64,000 nucleotides of DNA from Gordionus sp. m RMFG-2023 (Eukaryota > Nematomorpha > Gordioida > Chordodea > Parachordodidae): NCBI RefSeq assembly GCF_954871325.1, contig NC_088775.1, positions 57,761,561 through 57,825,560 of the forward strand, in the 5' to 3' direction. Shown here piece by piece: positions 13,027 to 23,741 of this stretch. Below the pieces are notes generated by a model. The model had not been told where the DNA came from. It ran no database searches and saw only the letters and a list, made by a program, of their open reading frames with translations. Within the stretch, counting starts at the first letter, position 1. Each line of letters opens with the position of its first letter. The position numbers and the translations under genes were made by a program.

Positions 13027-13489
13027 TAATATTTTGTTTTGTATATGCATATTATAGTATTATTTTTTTTTGTATATTCATATTATAGTATTATTTTGTT
13101 ATTAAATTTTTAATAAAAATAGGAAAAAATTTCTATGAATGCGTAATTATTTGTTTGATTTTAAAAAAATAGTGCCCCCCCCCCAAGTAAGCACTTGGCC
13201 CCCCTAAGTGAAAATTCCTGGCTACGGCCCTGCTCCTAACCAATGCAAATGATCAACAAGATGAGTTTTTGTCAAAATGCTAATAAAACTAACACAAGTT
13301 CTCATAAATGCAAGAATTTTAAAGATAAGTATTATTTTAATTGCATTTATTCTCTTTAATGTTTTAACATATTAATATTTTAACTTATTATATATTTTAT
13401 TTAGTTGGCCTTTAATATTTTATTTAGTTGGCCTAGGATACACTAAAAAACTTAAATATACTTTATTTTTAATGTATTTTAATATTTTT

Positions 13490-13519
13490 AACATATTTCC
13501 CCCCGTGGCTACGGCCCTG
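13490..13519 (-). mobile_element. Relic end of a hAT-A relative
   Basis: The text ccccccgtggctacggccct, followed by g, is the reverse complement of the hAT-A left end. It lies 290 bp outside the hAT-A right TSD, so it belongs to another, mostly lost copy or a MITE of the family. The other end and a TSD could not be identified. A short minus-strand frame that includes LRAVATGG is only the translated terminus. Confidence 0.6.
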
Positions 13520-14842
13520 AGTGTATTTGAAAGTTTTCTCATAACTACTTTGTAGTTTTGTACATAGCGTATGTTTATTTCTAACTGATTAAAATCTTTA
13601 AACATATCTAATCTAGGTTTAATTTAACGTATTTTAATACTGATGGTAATGTAATTAATTTTATAAACTTATTTAGTTATATAGGGTATGTCTTTTTTGA
13701 AACATATTAAATTTCAAGATAACTATAAACGGATTAAAGTCTTCTGAAACATATATAATCTAGGTTTAATTAAACATATTCTAAATACTAATGGAAATGT
13801 AATTAATTTATAAAATTTTATAAAGTTAAGATAAAAAAATGTATTCGACAGGAATAATCGCGTTAATAATTCCGCTCTAATGCTTTAGCGCCAATTCATT
13901 CGCCATAATGCATTCGCGTTAATATTTTCTCGTTGATGCCGATACTTTTTTCGCGGTGATGCATTCGCTATAATATTTTTTTGCGGGATCCAACATACGC
14001 AATAATGCATTTGGCGGATCGCTGTATTGACGATATTTATTTATCAACCTTTTTAAAATTAATTATATTCCGAGATGTAGCATATTTGCGGTAGATATGA
14101 ATATGAACCTATTTCTAACGTTTTTTACCTACAAAAATGTATCAAATGGTCCCTCTGGTAGTACATATATTATTTTTAAGTCGAAAAGGGAAAATCAAGT
14201 ATATATAAATTTTTTACCCACATAAATATGGGGAAAATATTTTATTATTATATCCTATATGGATATAAATAAAAGGCTAGCTTTTCATGTGTTTTAATAT
14301 GCAAAAAAGTAACTAAATATTAATTGCACTTTATTCAAGTAAATAGTAGTTAAATAGAATTAGGGTTAATCTTTTATATAAGAATATTGCATAATTAAAA
14401 ACTATATTATATTTATTTTTGGTTAAATTGAAACATTTAATAAAAGGATAACTTTTGAGGGTAAATTATGATAATTTTTCTTTATATTTGAAATTATATT
14501 ATATACTTGTTAATGGTTCAAAATTGTTCACAGTGTCATGTATAGCAATATATTAATTTTAACCAAAATAACCTAGCACACTTTTTTTATCCTTTTAGTT
14601 TAAAGGTTGTTTTGCATTATTTCTCAATAATGTTGTGAGCTGTTTTTTTTAACAAACTTATTATATTTTAGTTATAAATTGCAAGTCTCAAAGTAAAATA
14701 GATTTTAAATAAGAAGGCTCTCTGAATTTACCCCATGTCCGAAATTGCCCCGATATCTCCTACTAGATTTTAAGAAATATTTAACGAAAAATTTTATTAA
14801 TTCATAAAATATTGATTTGTTATATTATCCCGCTTTTGTTTG
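13520..14842. other. No gene seen; GC-motif cluster at 13850-14040
   Basis: AT-rich sequence without a convincing frame. Positions about 13850-14040 carry repeated motifs such as attcgc, cgcgttaat and gcattcgcg spaced by AT-rich text, resembling in reverse complement the cluster at 55-150. This could be an old terminal or minisatellite-like sequence. No boundary could be set. Confidence 0.4.
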
Positions 14843-14971
14843 GATGATTCTGGCAACCCTGTTAAATATCCTAGGTCTTGGAAACACATCTTCGAGGATT
14901 TGAAGGAAAAATATCGATTCTCTCTCGTATCGGATGCAACTGATGTCTCAAGTAAACTCATAGGTATTTGA
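14843..14971 (+). CDS. Possible exon or gene fragment of unknown function
   Basis: A frame of 42 codons reads DDSGNPVKYPRSWKH and then IFEDLKEKYRFSLVSDAT, ending LIGI before TGA. Its base composition is clearly richer in G+C and more codon-like than the surrounding DNA, and the residue mix is that of a soluble protein. I do not recognise the family. No start codon or clear splice pair can be fixed, although ataggtatt at the end could hold a donor. It could equally be a decayed fragment of an older element. Confidence 0.3.
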   Translation, partial: DDSGNPVKYPRSWKHIFEDLKEKYRFSLVSDATDVSSKLIGI

Positions 14972-15636
14972 TATCAAGTATTGATGAAATAATGAAAAAA
15001 TTAGCTTAATCCTAAAAATTGACATAACTAGATTTATAATTTACTTCTTAGTTAATATTGTCTTACAATTAAATTTTTGAATATATCATATTTTTTTGCC
15101 TAATTTTGTTAAAATAATAATATAAGGATAATATTTTCTACAATTATAATATATCAGTGCTTTAAATTATTTTTTACTATTTTTAAAAGAATAAAACATC
15201 TGAGCCAGGTAGAAATATGGCCTGAACCTAAAAAAAAACGAAATACCAACCAGACCGGGTTTAAAAATTTTGAGATTTTAAGACATCAAATAAGGTCTAG
15301 CCCGAAAATTTTTAGATTATAAGACCTATAATATTATTTTTTATTACAGGATTATTTCTATACCTTTGTATAAAAATTTGAGCATAATATAGGAGTCTTC
15401 AATTTTTAAATTTTTGAGGTGTTGATATGCAATTTAACTATTAAATGGAAGAAAGAAATGACAAAATATTACATTTCTAATTAATAACATATATATTTCG
15501 TCATACAGGGGTGTACCATTATTTTGATTTTATTTTTATATATTTTATTCAAGATTTTATATACATCTATTTAAGTCCTTTGGCTATGTTATATTTTTAT
15601 AAAAATAATGTAGGGGTTTTCATTTTTTTAAATGAT

Positions 15637-17760
15637 TTGGGGTTCATCAGCTGATAAAGTTTTGCAGTTCGTTTATCATCATCGCTTTAATAAATAATTT
15701 TCAATATTCGATGTACACAAAAATCAAAAATGGATCACAATATTATTATAATATTCTTATTATCATGAAGAAATACATTGAAATCTATTTGAAAATGAGT
15801 TAAGTTCTAATAAGATGTTTTTGACAAATAATTTATATTTTGTCAGGTCTACGTGAAGATATTGGAAAGAAAATAAATTCAAATGTCAATAATATCATGA
15901 AATATATAATGGCAAGATTAGTGAAATTCTCATATTTTTAGAATTTGAACATCTTTAAAACTCAAGACTTAATATCAGAAATATCATATAATATTCTTTA
16001 TTTCGACCTATTGATCTATTGGCGATCTTTATCATAATATAAATTATTATTCGTTTTTGTCGATTTCACATCATTTAATACAAATTATAATATCTTCCAT
16101 ATTCCGATTTATTATATTTGGAGGCACGCACGGTTATTTGGAGAATTATTAAGGATTTGGGGTTCTTCGGCTGATAAAGTGTTGCAGATCGTTTATCATC
16201 AATAAAATCGTTAGCTATATTTATTATCTTAATTTATTTGATTGCTGATATATTCTAGGTGTAATGTATAATTGCTTCGCTTTAATAAAAAACTTTCAAA
16301 ATTCGATGTACACAAAAATCAAAAATGGATCACATTATTATTATAATATTCATATTATCATGAAGAAATACATTGAAATCTATTTGAAAATGAGTTAAAG
16401 ATGTTTTTAACAAATAATTTATATTTGGGCATGTCAATTGAAACACCCTACCACGTATATCCCTGTTATAAGGGTTATTTGGGAATATACTTTCCGACCT
16501 AGATGGCTCCATTAAACCAGCACTTGTGGCGTAAATTTCTGGCAATGCTGCCCAAACACCGACGTTTAAAATAGAGTTTAATATTTTGTCATATGAATTT
16601 TCAAAATTTAATAAATCATTTTGTAAGATATAAGTTGGGCTATCGTAACTGTAATATTCGGAGTTCAATATTACTTCTATAGCATCTTTAACTCTAACAT
16701 ATATATATAATTCTGCATCCCAATATTTAGCGAGAGATATTGCTCTATAAAAGCAATTCCCGTCACCCAAAACCTTAAGGGGTATATATTTTTCTAAAAT
16801 ATTATATCTTTGATAATATTTTAAAAAATTTATGGTTATCTTCCTTACATTTATCAATATTTATAACTGTAGGGTTAGGTGCTAAATTATAGATTTTTAT
16901 AAATCTTAGCTCATTATTAGCGGTTTTTTTTATCAGGTGAAGATCCTAACCTGAGTAGTGAATCTGATATTTTATAACAGTTTTTACAAATAAATGAAGC
17001 TATCAAAAAGGTCTAATATTCTTTATCATATTATTTTACAATGCAATCATTAATCATATATCTCGATTCCACATCATTTATTATCTATTTTAATCTCTTC
17101 CATATTCCGAAACATTACATTTGGAGGCATGCGGGGTTTATAAAAGGAGTTCGAAAGCTGATAAAGTTTAAAGGAGAATGTTGCAGTTCGTTTATTATCC
17201 ATATATTCATTGGTTATAATTAGCATCTTAATTTATTTGATCGGCGAAATTTTGTAGGTGTAATGTATAGTTGCTACGCTTTAATAAACATCTTTCTATA
17301 TTCGATGTTCATAAAATTCAAAAATGGATCACATTATTATTATTATTAAATTCTTATTACCATGAAGAAATACATATAAATCTATTTTAAAATGGGTTAA
17401 GTTCTAATTAGATGTTTTTGACAAATACATTTTGTCAGGTCTACGTGAAAATAATGGTAAGAAAAAAAATTCAAAATTAAATTATATCATGAAAAATGTT
17501 GGTCATAACGTGCCAAATTCTAATATTCTAACAATTTGAAAATCTTTAGACTTATTTTCTGAAATATACAATAATCCCTATATTCGAATGCATAAATTAT
17601 TGCAGTTAATTTAATTATCCATTCATATTGGCGATAAGCTTTATCATTATTATCCTTATGCAACATCATTTATCATCAATTTATTTGAATCTACTATATC
17701 ATAATATAATTTATATATAGGGCATGATCTGGTATTTGGAGAATTATCTAGATTTGGTAG
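15637..17760. repeat. Degenerate tandem repeat, three to four units
   Basis: Diverged copies start near 15637, 16152 and about 17103, recognisable by gatttggggttc followed by gctgataaag, then ttcgatgtacacaaaaat, caaaaatggatcaca and tttttgacaaata; a partial copy may end near 17760. The first unit is about 515 bp. The second is longer because an OTU-like ORF and about 100 bp more sit inside it (about 16430-16980). All units share the segment ttccatattccga and atttggaggca. The order of blocks is conserved, so these are tandem duplications and not scattered insertions. Confidence 0.65.
16330..16857 (-). CDS. OTU/vertnin-like protein, partial
   Basis: An open minus-strand frame of 175 codons contains the OTU cysteine-protease hallmark PLKVLGDGNCFYRAIS, followed by VKDAIEVILNSEYYS and GVWAALPEIYATSAGL. 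This is the order seen in vertnin-like and other OTU proteins (Asp-Gly-Asn-Cys with the catalytic Cys, then the helix with Trp). A later block, SIFPNNPYNRDIRGRVFQL, also fits vertnin-like proteins. The last 30 or so residues read into the surrounding repeat and are unlikely to be original, and no C-terminal catalytic His is evident. The N terminus may be incomplete. Whether it is a host gene fragment or cargo of an unknown element is open. A second related fragment lies at 31.2-31.6 kb on the same strand. Confidence 0.6.
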   Translation of the reverse strand: MINVRKITINFLKYYQRYNILEKYIPLKVLGDGNCFYRAISLAKYWDAELYIYVRVKDAIEVILNSEYYSYDSPTYILQNDLLNFENSYDKILNSILNVGVWAALPEIYATSAGLMEPSRSESIFPNNPYNRDIRGRVFQLTCPNINYLLKTSLTHFQIDFNVFLHDNMNIIIIM

Positions 17761-17930
17761 ATATTTTACTATCTGTCAGTGATAAAGTAGGAAAAAGAAA
17801 GTTTTGTGAAAGCCAAAGGTGTATAATTTTGAGAATTATAAAGTTTTGCTGTCAGTCGCTGACATTTAATATATATAAAATATTATTTTTTATTATATTA
17901 TTTATATAAAATAATATTTTATTATTTAAA

Positions 17931-18350
17931 GGTCATTCCACGTCAATCGATCAGCTACCGGCCGACCCCTTTTAAATTTGTTAAATTTATGGAATTATTT
18001 AGATAGGTCACATAAATTAGAAAGCCATTTATTTTAGTTCGCTAGCACACCTGGTTCCATGGATAAGAGGCTCAATGGTGCAAAAAAGAGCCATTTTGGA
18101 ATCTGTAAAATATAAAATATTTATATCTCAACAACTAATTATAGTAAAAAGGTACATAATATATAAAATTATAAGTAATCATAAAACAATAAACATTGGG
18201 AAGGGAGTTTGTTTTCGAAATTTTTTTTATCTTTTTATTTTAACACCTTTGTTAAAAATATATATACTATGTCATAACCTTGGTGAAGCTTTCGAGACTT
18301 TCAATTTATCAAAAATTGGAAAAAATAGATGGCCCTATAGGAAATTACAA
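17931..18350 (+). repeat. Left member of a diverged inverted-repeat pair
   Basis: Starting at ggtcattccacgtcaa this segment matches, with scattered differences and small gaps, the reverse complement of 24640-25165. Shared landmarks are cggccga.ccccttttaaa, gctagcacacctggttcc, tatctcaa.aacta, tttcgaaattttttt and the tail near aaaaaatagatgg. The pair encloses about 6.3 kb, including hAT-D. It may be the terminal inverted repeats of an older element or two opposed copies of one repeat family. Confidence 0.7.
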
Positions 18351-18826
18351 ATTTCAGGTTAAAATTTTGTTATTACCAATAACAGTATATTTTTACTTTT
18401 TATATTAAAAAATTTCCAATTTCTATTAAATATACCAACTGAGGGGCAGTGTGGGTACATGCCCATTAGACTGAAATCAAATTTTCGATATTAACTATCT
18501 TTATTTCAATTTTTTATTAATATTATAGAAATATAGTTAGATAATCATATTCTATCCATAATTTAAAATTTGCAGTCTGTTGAATTTGTATAAAATTTAG
18601 CCTCAATTTTATTCTGAGAAATTGGATGATACGTATGAAATCTTTGCGTTTCAGGTATTGCACGCGCTTTAAATCTCTCTTCTAAAATTATTAGCTCTTT
18701 CTCATATTCGTTTTTCATAATGTAAGTGAAATCTATTTTAAAAAAAATTATAATATATATTAATAAATAAATCTTATACCTTTAATATTTTCCTTACAAT
18801 AGGTAAAAAAGTCTTTAGGACAAGTT
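18351..18826. other. No gene seen between inverted repeat and hAT-D
   Basis: AT-rich text with no frame of note. It includes a short G+C-richer stretch around 18440-18475 (gaggggcagtgtgggtac). It would be internal to any element bounded by the 17.9/25.2 kb inverted repeats. Confidence 0.35.
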
Positions 18827-18960
18827 ATTTGTTCGAGGCTCATACTCAGGAATTTGGTCTGGGGGGGGGGGGGGGGATAATAAAATTTTTTAAGAAATAT
18901 TATTGTTATTTAAAAAATATTAAGCATAAATTTATTAGGACTAATAACTGTTTCTAATAT

Positions 18961-19045
18961 CGCCGGGGTGGCCTAATGTGTAAGATGTAGGCTTGGAAAC
19001 ACGAGCATGAACAAGAACGCGGGTTCAATCCTGGTAAGAACCATA
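18961..19045 (+). promoter_or_regulatory. tRNA-like head of the LINE with A- and B-box matches
   Basis: Directly after the 5' TSD the text gccggggtggcctaatg gives a tRNA-like acceptor and D-arm with an A-box-like tggcctaatgtg. About 50 bp downstream gggttcaatcct matches the pol III B box (GWTCRANNC). The T-arm stem is imperfect, so it is not a functional tRNA gene. A comparable head occurs in the SINE-like sequence at 31.75 kb. If real, transcription by RNA polymerase III from the element's own first base is possible. This is inference from box matches only. Confidence 0.5.
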
Positions 19046-19181
19046 AAAACTTTCAAGTTTTTCTTCGATGACTGATGTGTAAAGACATATGGTATGATAA
19101 ATTTCGGAGCTTAGAGATGACACCCCGGTCACCGACAGGCCTGGACAGCCGGGTGCTAAGGATACCTGTCCAATAAACAAA

Positions 19182-20336
19182 ATGAAGGACACAAATGAAA
19201 ATATGAATATAAAAGCTAGGGCGTTCCCTCCATGCGACGCGCATGGTGTAGACCTCCATCCTGTGAAAAATAAAGTAAAGGTCAAAGCAAAGAAGACAAG
19301 ACTGGCAAGTTTGAATATTGGGACGCTTAAAGGTAAGACGTGAGAATTGGCATCAATGTTGAACAGGAGAAAAGTTGATATAGCGTGCATACAAGAGACG
19401 AAATGGAAAGGACAGAAGACTTTGATGATTGGAGATGGGTATAAATTGTACTATAATGGACTTGTTAGCAATAGGAACGGTGTCGGCATCATCCTCAGTC
19501 AAGATCTAACCTCCTCAGTTGTAGAAGTCAACAGGATCTCTGATAGACTAATGAAGATAAAACTCTGCATTGGTCAATCAATACTACACATCCTATCAGT
19601 ATATGCTCCTCAAACGGGTTGCAAGGAAGAAGAGAAAGATGACTTTAGAGCTATCCTTGATGAAGCCGTAATGGAAATCCCTAAGGATGACCTAGTCATA
19701 ATTGGTGGTGACTTAAATGCGCATGTGGGGAAAGCAAGAGATAGCTACAAAAGGCATCATGGTGGTTTTGGATACGGAGAAAGAAATGATGAAGGAGAGC
19801 ACGTACTGAAATTTGCGCAAGCCTTCGACCTTGCCTTAACCAACACCTACTATAGGAAAAAAGATAGTCATTTAATAACATATGAAAGTGGTACTAGGAA
19901 AACACAGATAGATTACATGCTAATCTCTCGCAGAAGATTAAAAGATGTAATAGACTGCAAAGTCATCCCAGGAGAAGATATCGCCGCGCAACACAAGCTA
20001 CTAATCATGGATTTACAAATCTCAAATAAATCCACTCAAAATAAGATAAAACTGGAACCATGCATCAAATGGGGCAAATTAAAAACAATGACAGATGCCT
20101 TTGCAATCAATGCAAACATTGAAACAATAAATTGCTCACAAGTCAGTGAAAAAATATGGACAGACCTTTCATCCAGATTAATAGACACTGCAAAATCGAC
20201 GCTAGGCTTGACAAGAGGAGGCAACAAATCACACAAAGAACTATGGTGGTGGAATCAAGAGGTACAAACCACTATACAGGAGAAAAATCCAAAAATGCAG
20301 ATGACAAGTCAAGATACAAAAAATCCAAGAGATTAG
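19182..20336 (+). pseudogene. LINE ORF, endonuclease half
   Basis: A frame starting at the ATG at 19182 runs through a TGA at 19341-19343 (KTRLASLNIGTLKGKT, stop, ELASMLNRR) and then stays open to 20336. It encodes an apurinic-type endonuclease: IACIQETKWKGQK (catalytic Glu region), LVIIGGDLNAHVG, YMLISRRRLKDVID and the AAQHKLLIMDLQI terminus with the catalytic Asp-His pair, all preserved. The normal protein continues into the reverse transcriptase. Here it changes frame near 20285, where NQEVQTTIQEKN is followed in another frame by KNADDKSRYKKSKRLATKAV. The ATG at 19347 is internal and not the natural start. Confidence 0.85.
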
Positions 20337-22062
20337 CTACAAAGGCGGTGGCTAGGGCCAAATCTATGGCAATACCAAAGAAGGGCAAAATAAAATATAC
20401 AGATTAGCCAAACAGCGAGAAAAGAACTCTAGGGATATAAACGGAGCTCCGAAAGTAATCAAAAATAAAGATGGGAAATTGATAATAAAGGAAAAAGAAA
20501 TAATGAATAGATGGAAAGAATATTTTCAGGAGCTTCTCAACTTTAATTCCCACATATTGCATCTCGACGAACACTCCCCTTGTCAAAACCTTGTACAACC
20601 TATAACAGAACAAGAAATAATCACATGCCTCAAGCATATGAAAAACAACAAAGCTAGGGGTCCAGACGATATTCCAATAGAAAGCCTTAAAGTACTAGGA
20701 GATGATGGAATACATCTCCTCACAAATCTATACAATAAGATACTTGGAGAGGTTCCCCAAAAATGGAGGCAGAGCTATCTAGTTCCTATCTTCAAAAATA
20801 AAGGGGATCCACACAATTGTCAAAATTACAGGGGCATAAAACTAATGTCACACTGTCTAAAACTATACGAAAAAATAATAGAAAAAAGATTAAGAGATAT
20901 AATCGAAATAGGAGAGACACAGTTTGGCTTTATGCCTGGAAGATCAACAACCGATGCTATCCATGCAATTAGGCAAATGAGTGAAAAATACAGGGAAAAG
21001 AACAAAAAGCTACACATGGTCTTTCTCGATCTAGAAAAGGCCTTCGATAGAATCCCAAGAAAACTTATCTGGTGGGCGCTACGCCACAAAAAAGTTCCCG
21101 AAAAATATATAAGAATAATAGAGGATATGTATATGGGACATACAACAATGGTCCGTAGCACAACAGGTACTTCAGCAGGCTTCACAATAGCCGAAGGAGT
21201 TCATCAAGGGTCGGCTCTCAGCCCACTTCTCTTCATTACAGTAATAGAAGTATTAGCACAGTCTATACCTCAAACAGTCCCGTGGAATATGATATTTGCA
21301 GATGATATTGTGATACTTGCCGAATCCAAGGATGAAATGAAAGAAAGGTTAGTGAATTGGATAAATATCCTAGAAACGCACGGATTAAAAGTAAATAGAG
21401 AAAAGACGGAGTATATGGTGATAGGAGGAGATGAAACGGAGAGTATTGATATAAATGATTGGCAGATATCCGCAATTGAAAGCTGCAAATATTTGGGCTC
21501 CACTATACAAACAAACGGCACAATAGAAAAAGAGATAAAGAATAAGATTAATCAAGGGTGGTTAAAGTGGAGATCTTTATCTGGAGTGCTATTTGACAAA
21601 AGAATCCCACACAAATTAAAGGGAAAAATTTACAGTTCCATAGTACAACCAACTATTCTATATAGTTCGGAAACATGGCCAACCAAAGAATCAGACGAGA
21701 GAAGTCTACAAACTATGGAGATGAGAATGCTGAGGATGATTGCTGGGGTAACAAGAAAGGATAAGGTGCGCAGTACAAGAATACTAAATAGTTTAAAGGT
21801 AGTGCCCATTAAGACTAAGTTAATGGTAAACAGACTTAGGTGGTATGGGCACACAATGAGAAGGCCTATGAACTACATAGGAAATAAAGTTGAAAGATTG
21901 GAAGTGATGGGCAAACGTAAAAGAGGAAGGCCAAAACTTCAATGGGGCCATAAAGTTAGAGCCAATATAAAGAAGTATAAAATAGATAAAAGAGATTGTA
22001 CGAATAACATAAAGTGGAGAGAGATGTTGAAGGAGCTTACCACCAGAAAAGGTGAAAGCTAA
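20287..22062 (+). pseudogene. LINE ORF, reverse transcriptase half
   Basis: After a short linker in one frame (to about 20380) the frame changes again, at IYRLAKQREKNSRDINGAP, and runs open to the stop at 22062. Motifs of RTE reverse transcriptases in order: RARGPDDIPIES-like thumb entry (KARGPDDIPIESLK), RQSYLVPIFKNKGD, QFGFMPGRSTTDAIHAIR, FLDLEKAFDRIPR, GVHQGSALSPLLFI, the catalytic FADDIVILA and LKVNREKTEYMV. A C-terminal basic region (KRKRGRPKLQWGHKV) follows, typical of RTE and near relatives. All catalytic Asp residues are present. There is almost no 3' UTR before the A tail. Confidence 0.9.
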
Positions 22063-22394
22063 AGAGAAAAAAAAAAAAAAAATAACTGTTTCTAATACAC
22101 AATTTTAAATTAATGTAAATTATAAAAAAAATTATATGTAAAGAATCACTTATAAATGACCCAAAATAGAAATTTGAATTTTTTACCTTTAAAATATATA
22201 AAGTATAAAAAATTTAAATGTTGGAAATATAAATTAATACACACAAAGTTTCCTAGGAATAATAGTATTTTGTATGTTTTGAGCCATTTTTTCAAATATT
22301 TATCCTTACTTAGCGTTAAATGTCTATGAATATTCGAAAGATCCAAATCATTCAATCTACTTTCAGAAGTTGTATTTCATATGTATGTTTTTCA

Positions 22395-22715
22395 GAGACT
22401 TTCATGCCCGGCTCCCGGGCCGGACCGTTTTATAATTTTTTTAAACATACCCAGACTGAGGCCGAAATTATTTTTTAAAAACACCCGGTCTGGGCTTAAA
22501 AATTTTTTTTTAAAAAATATCCGGGCCGAGCTGTATATTTTAAAATTAAATATTTGAAGCCATTATTAGCTATAAAAATTAATAATAAATATTATTTATT
22601 TTAAAAGAATTCGGGCTGGACCTGAAAATTTTCAAAAAAACTATGCCGGGCCTATAAATTTTTTAAAAAAAATCCTGGCCATACCCTGTAAATGGTACCT
22701 CTGCAGGGCTCATAA
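22395..22715. repeat. GC-motif array, possible small non-autonomous element
   Basis: Short blocks such as cccgggccgg, cccggtctgggc, ccgggccgag and gccgggcct alternate with runs of A and T over about 320 bp. The right edge reads in complement cagggtatggccagg, a plausible hAT-style end; the left edge near catgcccggctcccgg is less clear and no TSD was found. A related block lies at 15195-15330 (ccagaccgggttt). The design resembles the subterminal arrays of hAT-C and hAT-E. Confidence 0.45.
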
Positions 22716-22719
22716 TATA

Positions 22720-23350
22720 TAACCATTTTAATACATTGGGAATATAATCTAAAATGTGTTTGAAATAATGCAAAGCATCCATATAATTTTTTGGGATTTT
22801 ATCAGCCATAGTTAATCTTTTAATCAGAGTTATTCAGCTAATAAAGCATCATAAGACATTTTAACATCTTCATGATAAAAATCTAACAAATATTTATTTT
22901 TTACCATCTGAAAAAGGTTTAGAAAGGCTTTTGTGGAAGTCTGCGGATTTGTAAGTGCTGCATGATGAAATAAAAAGGGCATTTGTTTTATAATACTCTT
23001 CTATTGATCCTATATTAATGTTTTGACGAAGGTTGCTTGTTGCAAGTCGAGGGGGACAAATATTAAACATGTATAGCTCGCTTTTGACTCAACAATCACT
23101 TATAAAATATGAAATTCTTCATCAATATTAGCTCTAATTTGCTTGAGTTTTAATAAAATGCTCTCCGCTATTCTCATCTTCTAGTCAATGTCATGTTAAA
23201 AGTATTACATAAAATAGTTGTATAATTAAATAATACATTCTAATGAGAAAAAAAATTTTAAATAAGTATTGAATCCAATAATTTTCTTGCTTTTGAGAAA
23301 ATATTTCTTTCAAGCCGTTGTGATATTTCAGTAATAGCATTAATAATCGG
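22720..23350 (-). pseudogene. hAT-D transposase remnant
   Basis: Broken minus-strand frames include RLATSNLRQNINIGSIEEYY followed by KTNALF, which resembles the conserved segment just before the catalytic Glu region of TTF-type hAT transposases (usually an Arg/Asn-rich stretch, then EEYYRINLF). Other pieces are ADKIPKNYMDALHYFKHI and ILLKLKQIRANIDEEF. Several stops and frame changes occur and neither the zinc finger nor the dimerisation domain is recognisable. The assignment rests on this one block plus the position within hAT ends. Confidence 0.45.
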
Positions 23351-23741
23351 CTCTTCTAACTCAAGGACACTGCTTGATGGTGGACACTCGATCTCGTTGG
23401 ACAAGCTTGCAATATGTTTCTCCCTGTTGGACAAGGAGTTTCAGAGATAATTATTATTTGACTAGAAATTTAGATAAATAATACGCCACTAAAATTTGAA
23501 AATAATGGGTTAATTACGCCAAGAAAAACTTGAAATCGAAATTAATTGATAATAACTTAGTAGATGAATGTGATAAATAAATGTAATTAAATATATACGA
23601 GATAGGAATAAATATTAACAAATATAAATTAATATTAACATTAATATTTTTGAAAAATATAATCCGGCATCTGCTTTTTTTGGTTTTGGTAGGGATTTGT
23701 CCAACTCCCCACCCCCCGCTAAGTACGCGCCTGATTTGTTC

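Larger units (their letters stand above)
2748..13232 (+). mobile_element. hAT-A: outer hAT DNA transposon (TTF/DUF4371 type)
   Basis: The left end reads cagggccgtagcc and the right end ggctacggccctg, a 13-bp terminal inverted repeat. The perfect 8-bp duplication ctcctaac lies at 2740-2747 and 13233-13240, as expected of hAT. Both ends carry subterminal runs of C with the motif ggcccccaa. Positions about 2907-3045 hold two tandem copies of a roughly 74-bp AT-rich unit. The transposase gene is on the plus strand, with small 5' exons and a large 3' part. A second hAT (hAT-B) is inserted between the first and second candidate exons, so about 6.8 kb of the span is foreign. The gene also carries a frameshift, so this copy is probably inactive. 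Confidence 0.92.
18960..22080 (+). mobile_element. RTE-type LINE, nearly full length
   Basis: A direct repeat of up to 17 bp, aataactgtttctaata, lies at 18943-18959 and 22081-22097; some A may belong to the tail. Between the copies the element begins with a tRNA-like head, continues with a leader, one long reading frame (endonuclease then reverse transcriptase), an extremely short 3' UTR and an A-rich tail. This order and the protein motifs fit the RTE/BovB-like group. The intact TSD and complete 5' end show a full-length insertion. Breaks seen in the frame are one stop and about two frame changes, so it is a recently dead copy. Confidence 0.9.
18835..23733 (-). mobile_element. hAT-D: degenerate hAT carrying an RTE LINE
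   Basis: The 8-bp duplication atttgttc at 18827-18834 and 23734-23741 is perfect. The ends are gaggctcatactcagg on the left and, in complement, caggcgcgtacttagc on the right, matching at 12 of 16 positions, each followed by a G-rich tract (16 G in a row on the left, ggggggtgggg on the right). Minus-strand remnants inside the right half look like a hAT C-terminal region. The LINE at 18960-22080 is inserted close to the left end. Diverged ends and scrambled frames mark this as an old, dead copy. Confidence 0.75.

Noticed and set aside
17041-18362. Short plus-strand frames of 60-95 codons
   Set aside because: Low-complexity Ile/Phe/Tyr-rich translations of AT-rich repeat sequence, lacking codon signal or motifs.
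18961-19045. A functional tRNA gene at the LINE head
   Set aside because: Acceptor and T-arm stems do not pair properly and the sequence starts exactly at the TSD; it is part of the LINE.
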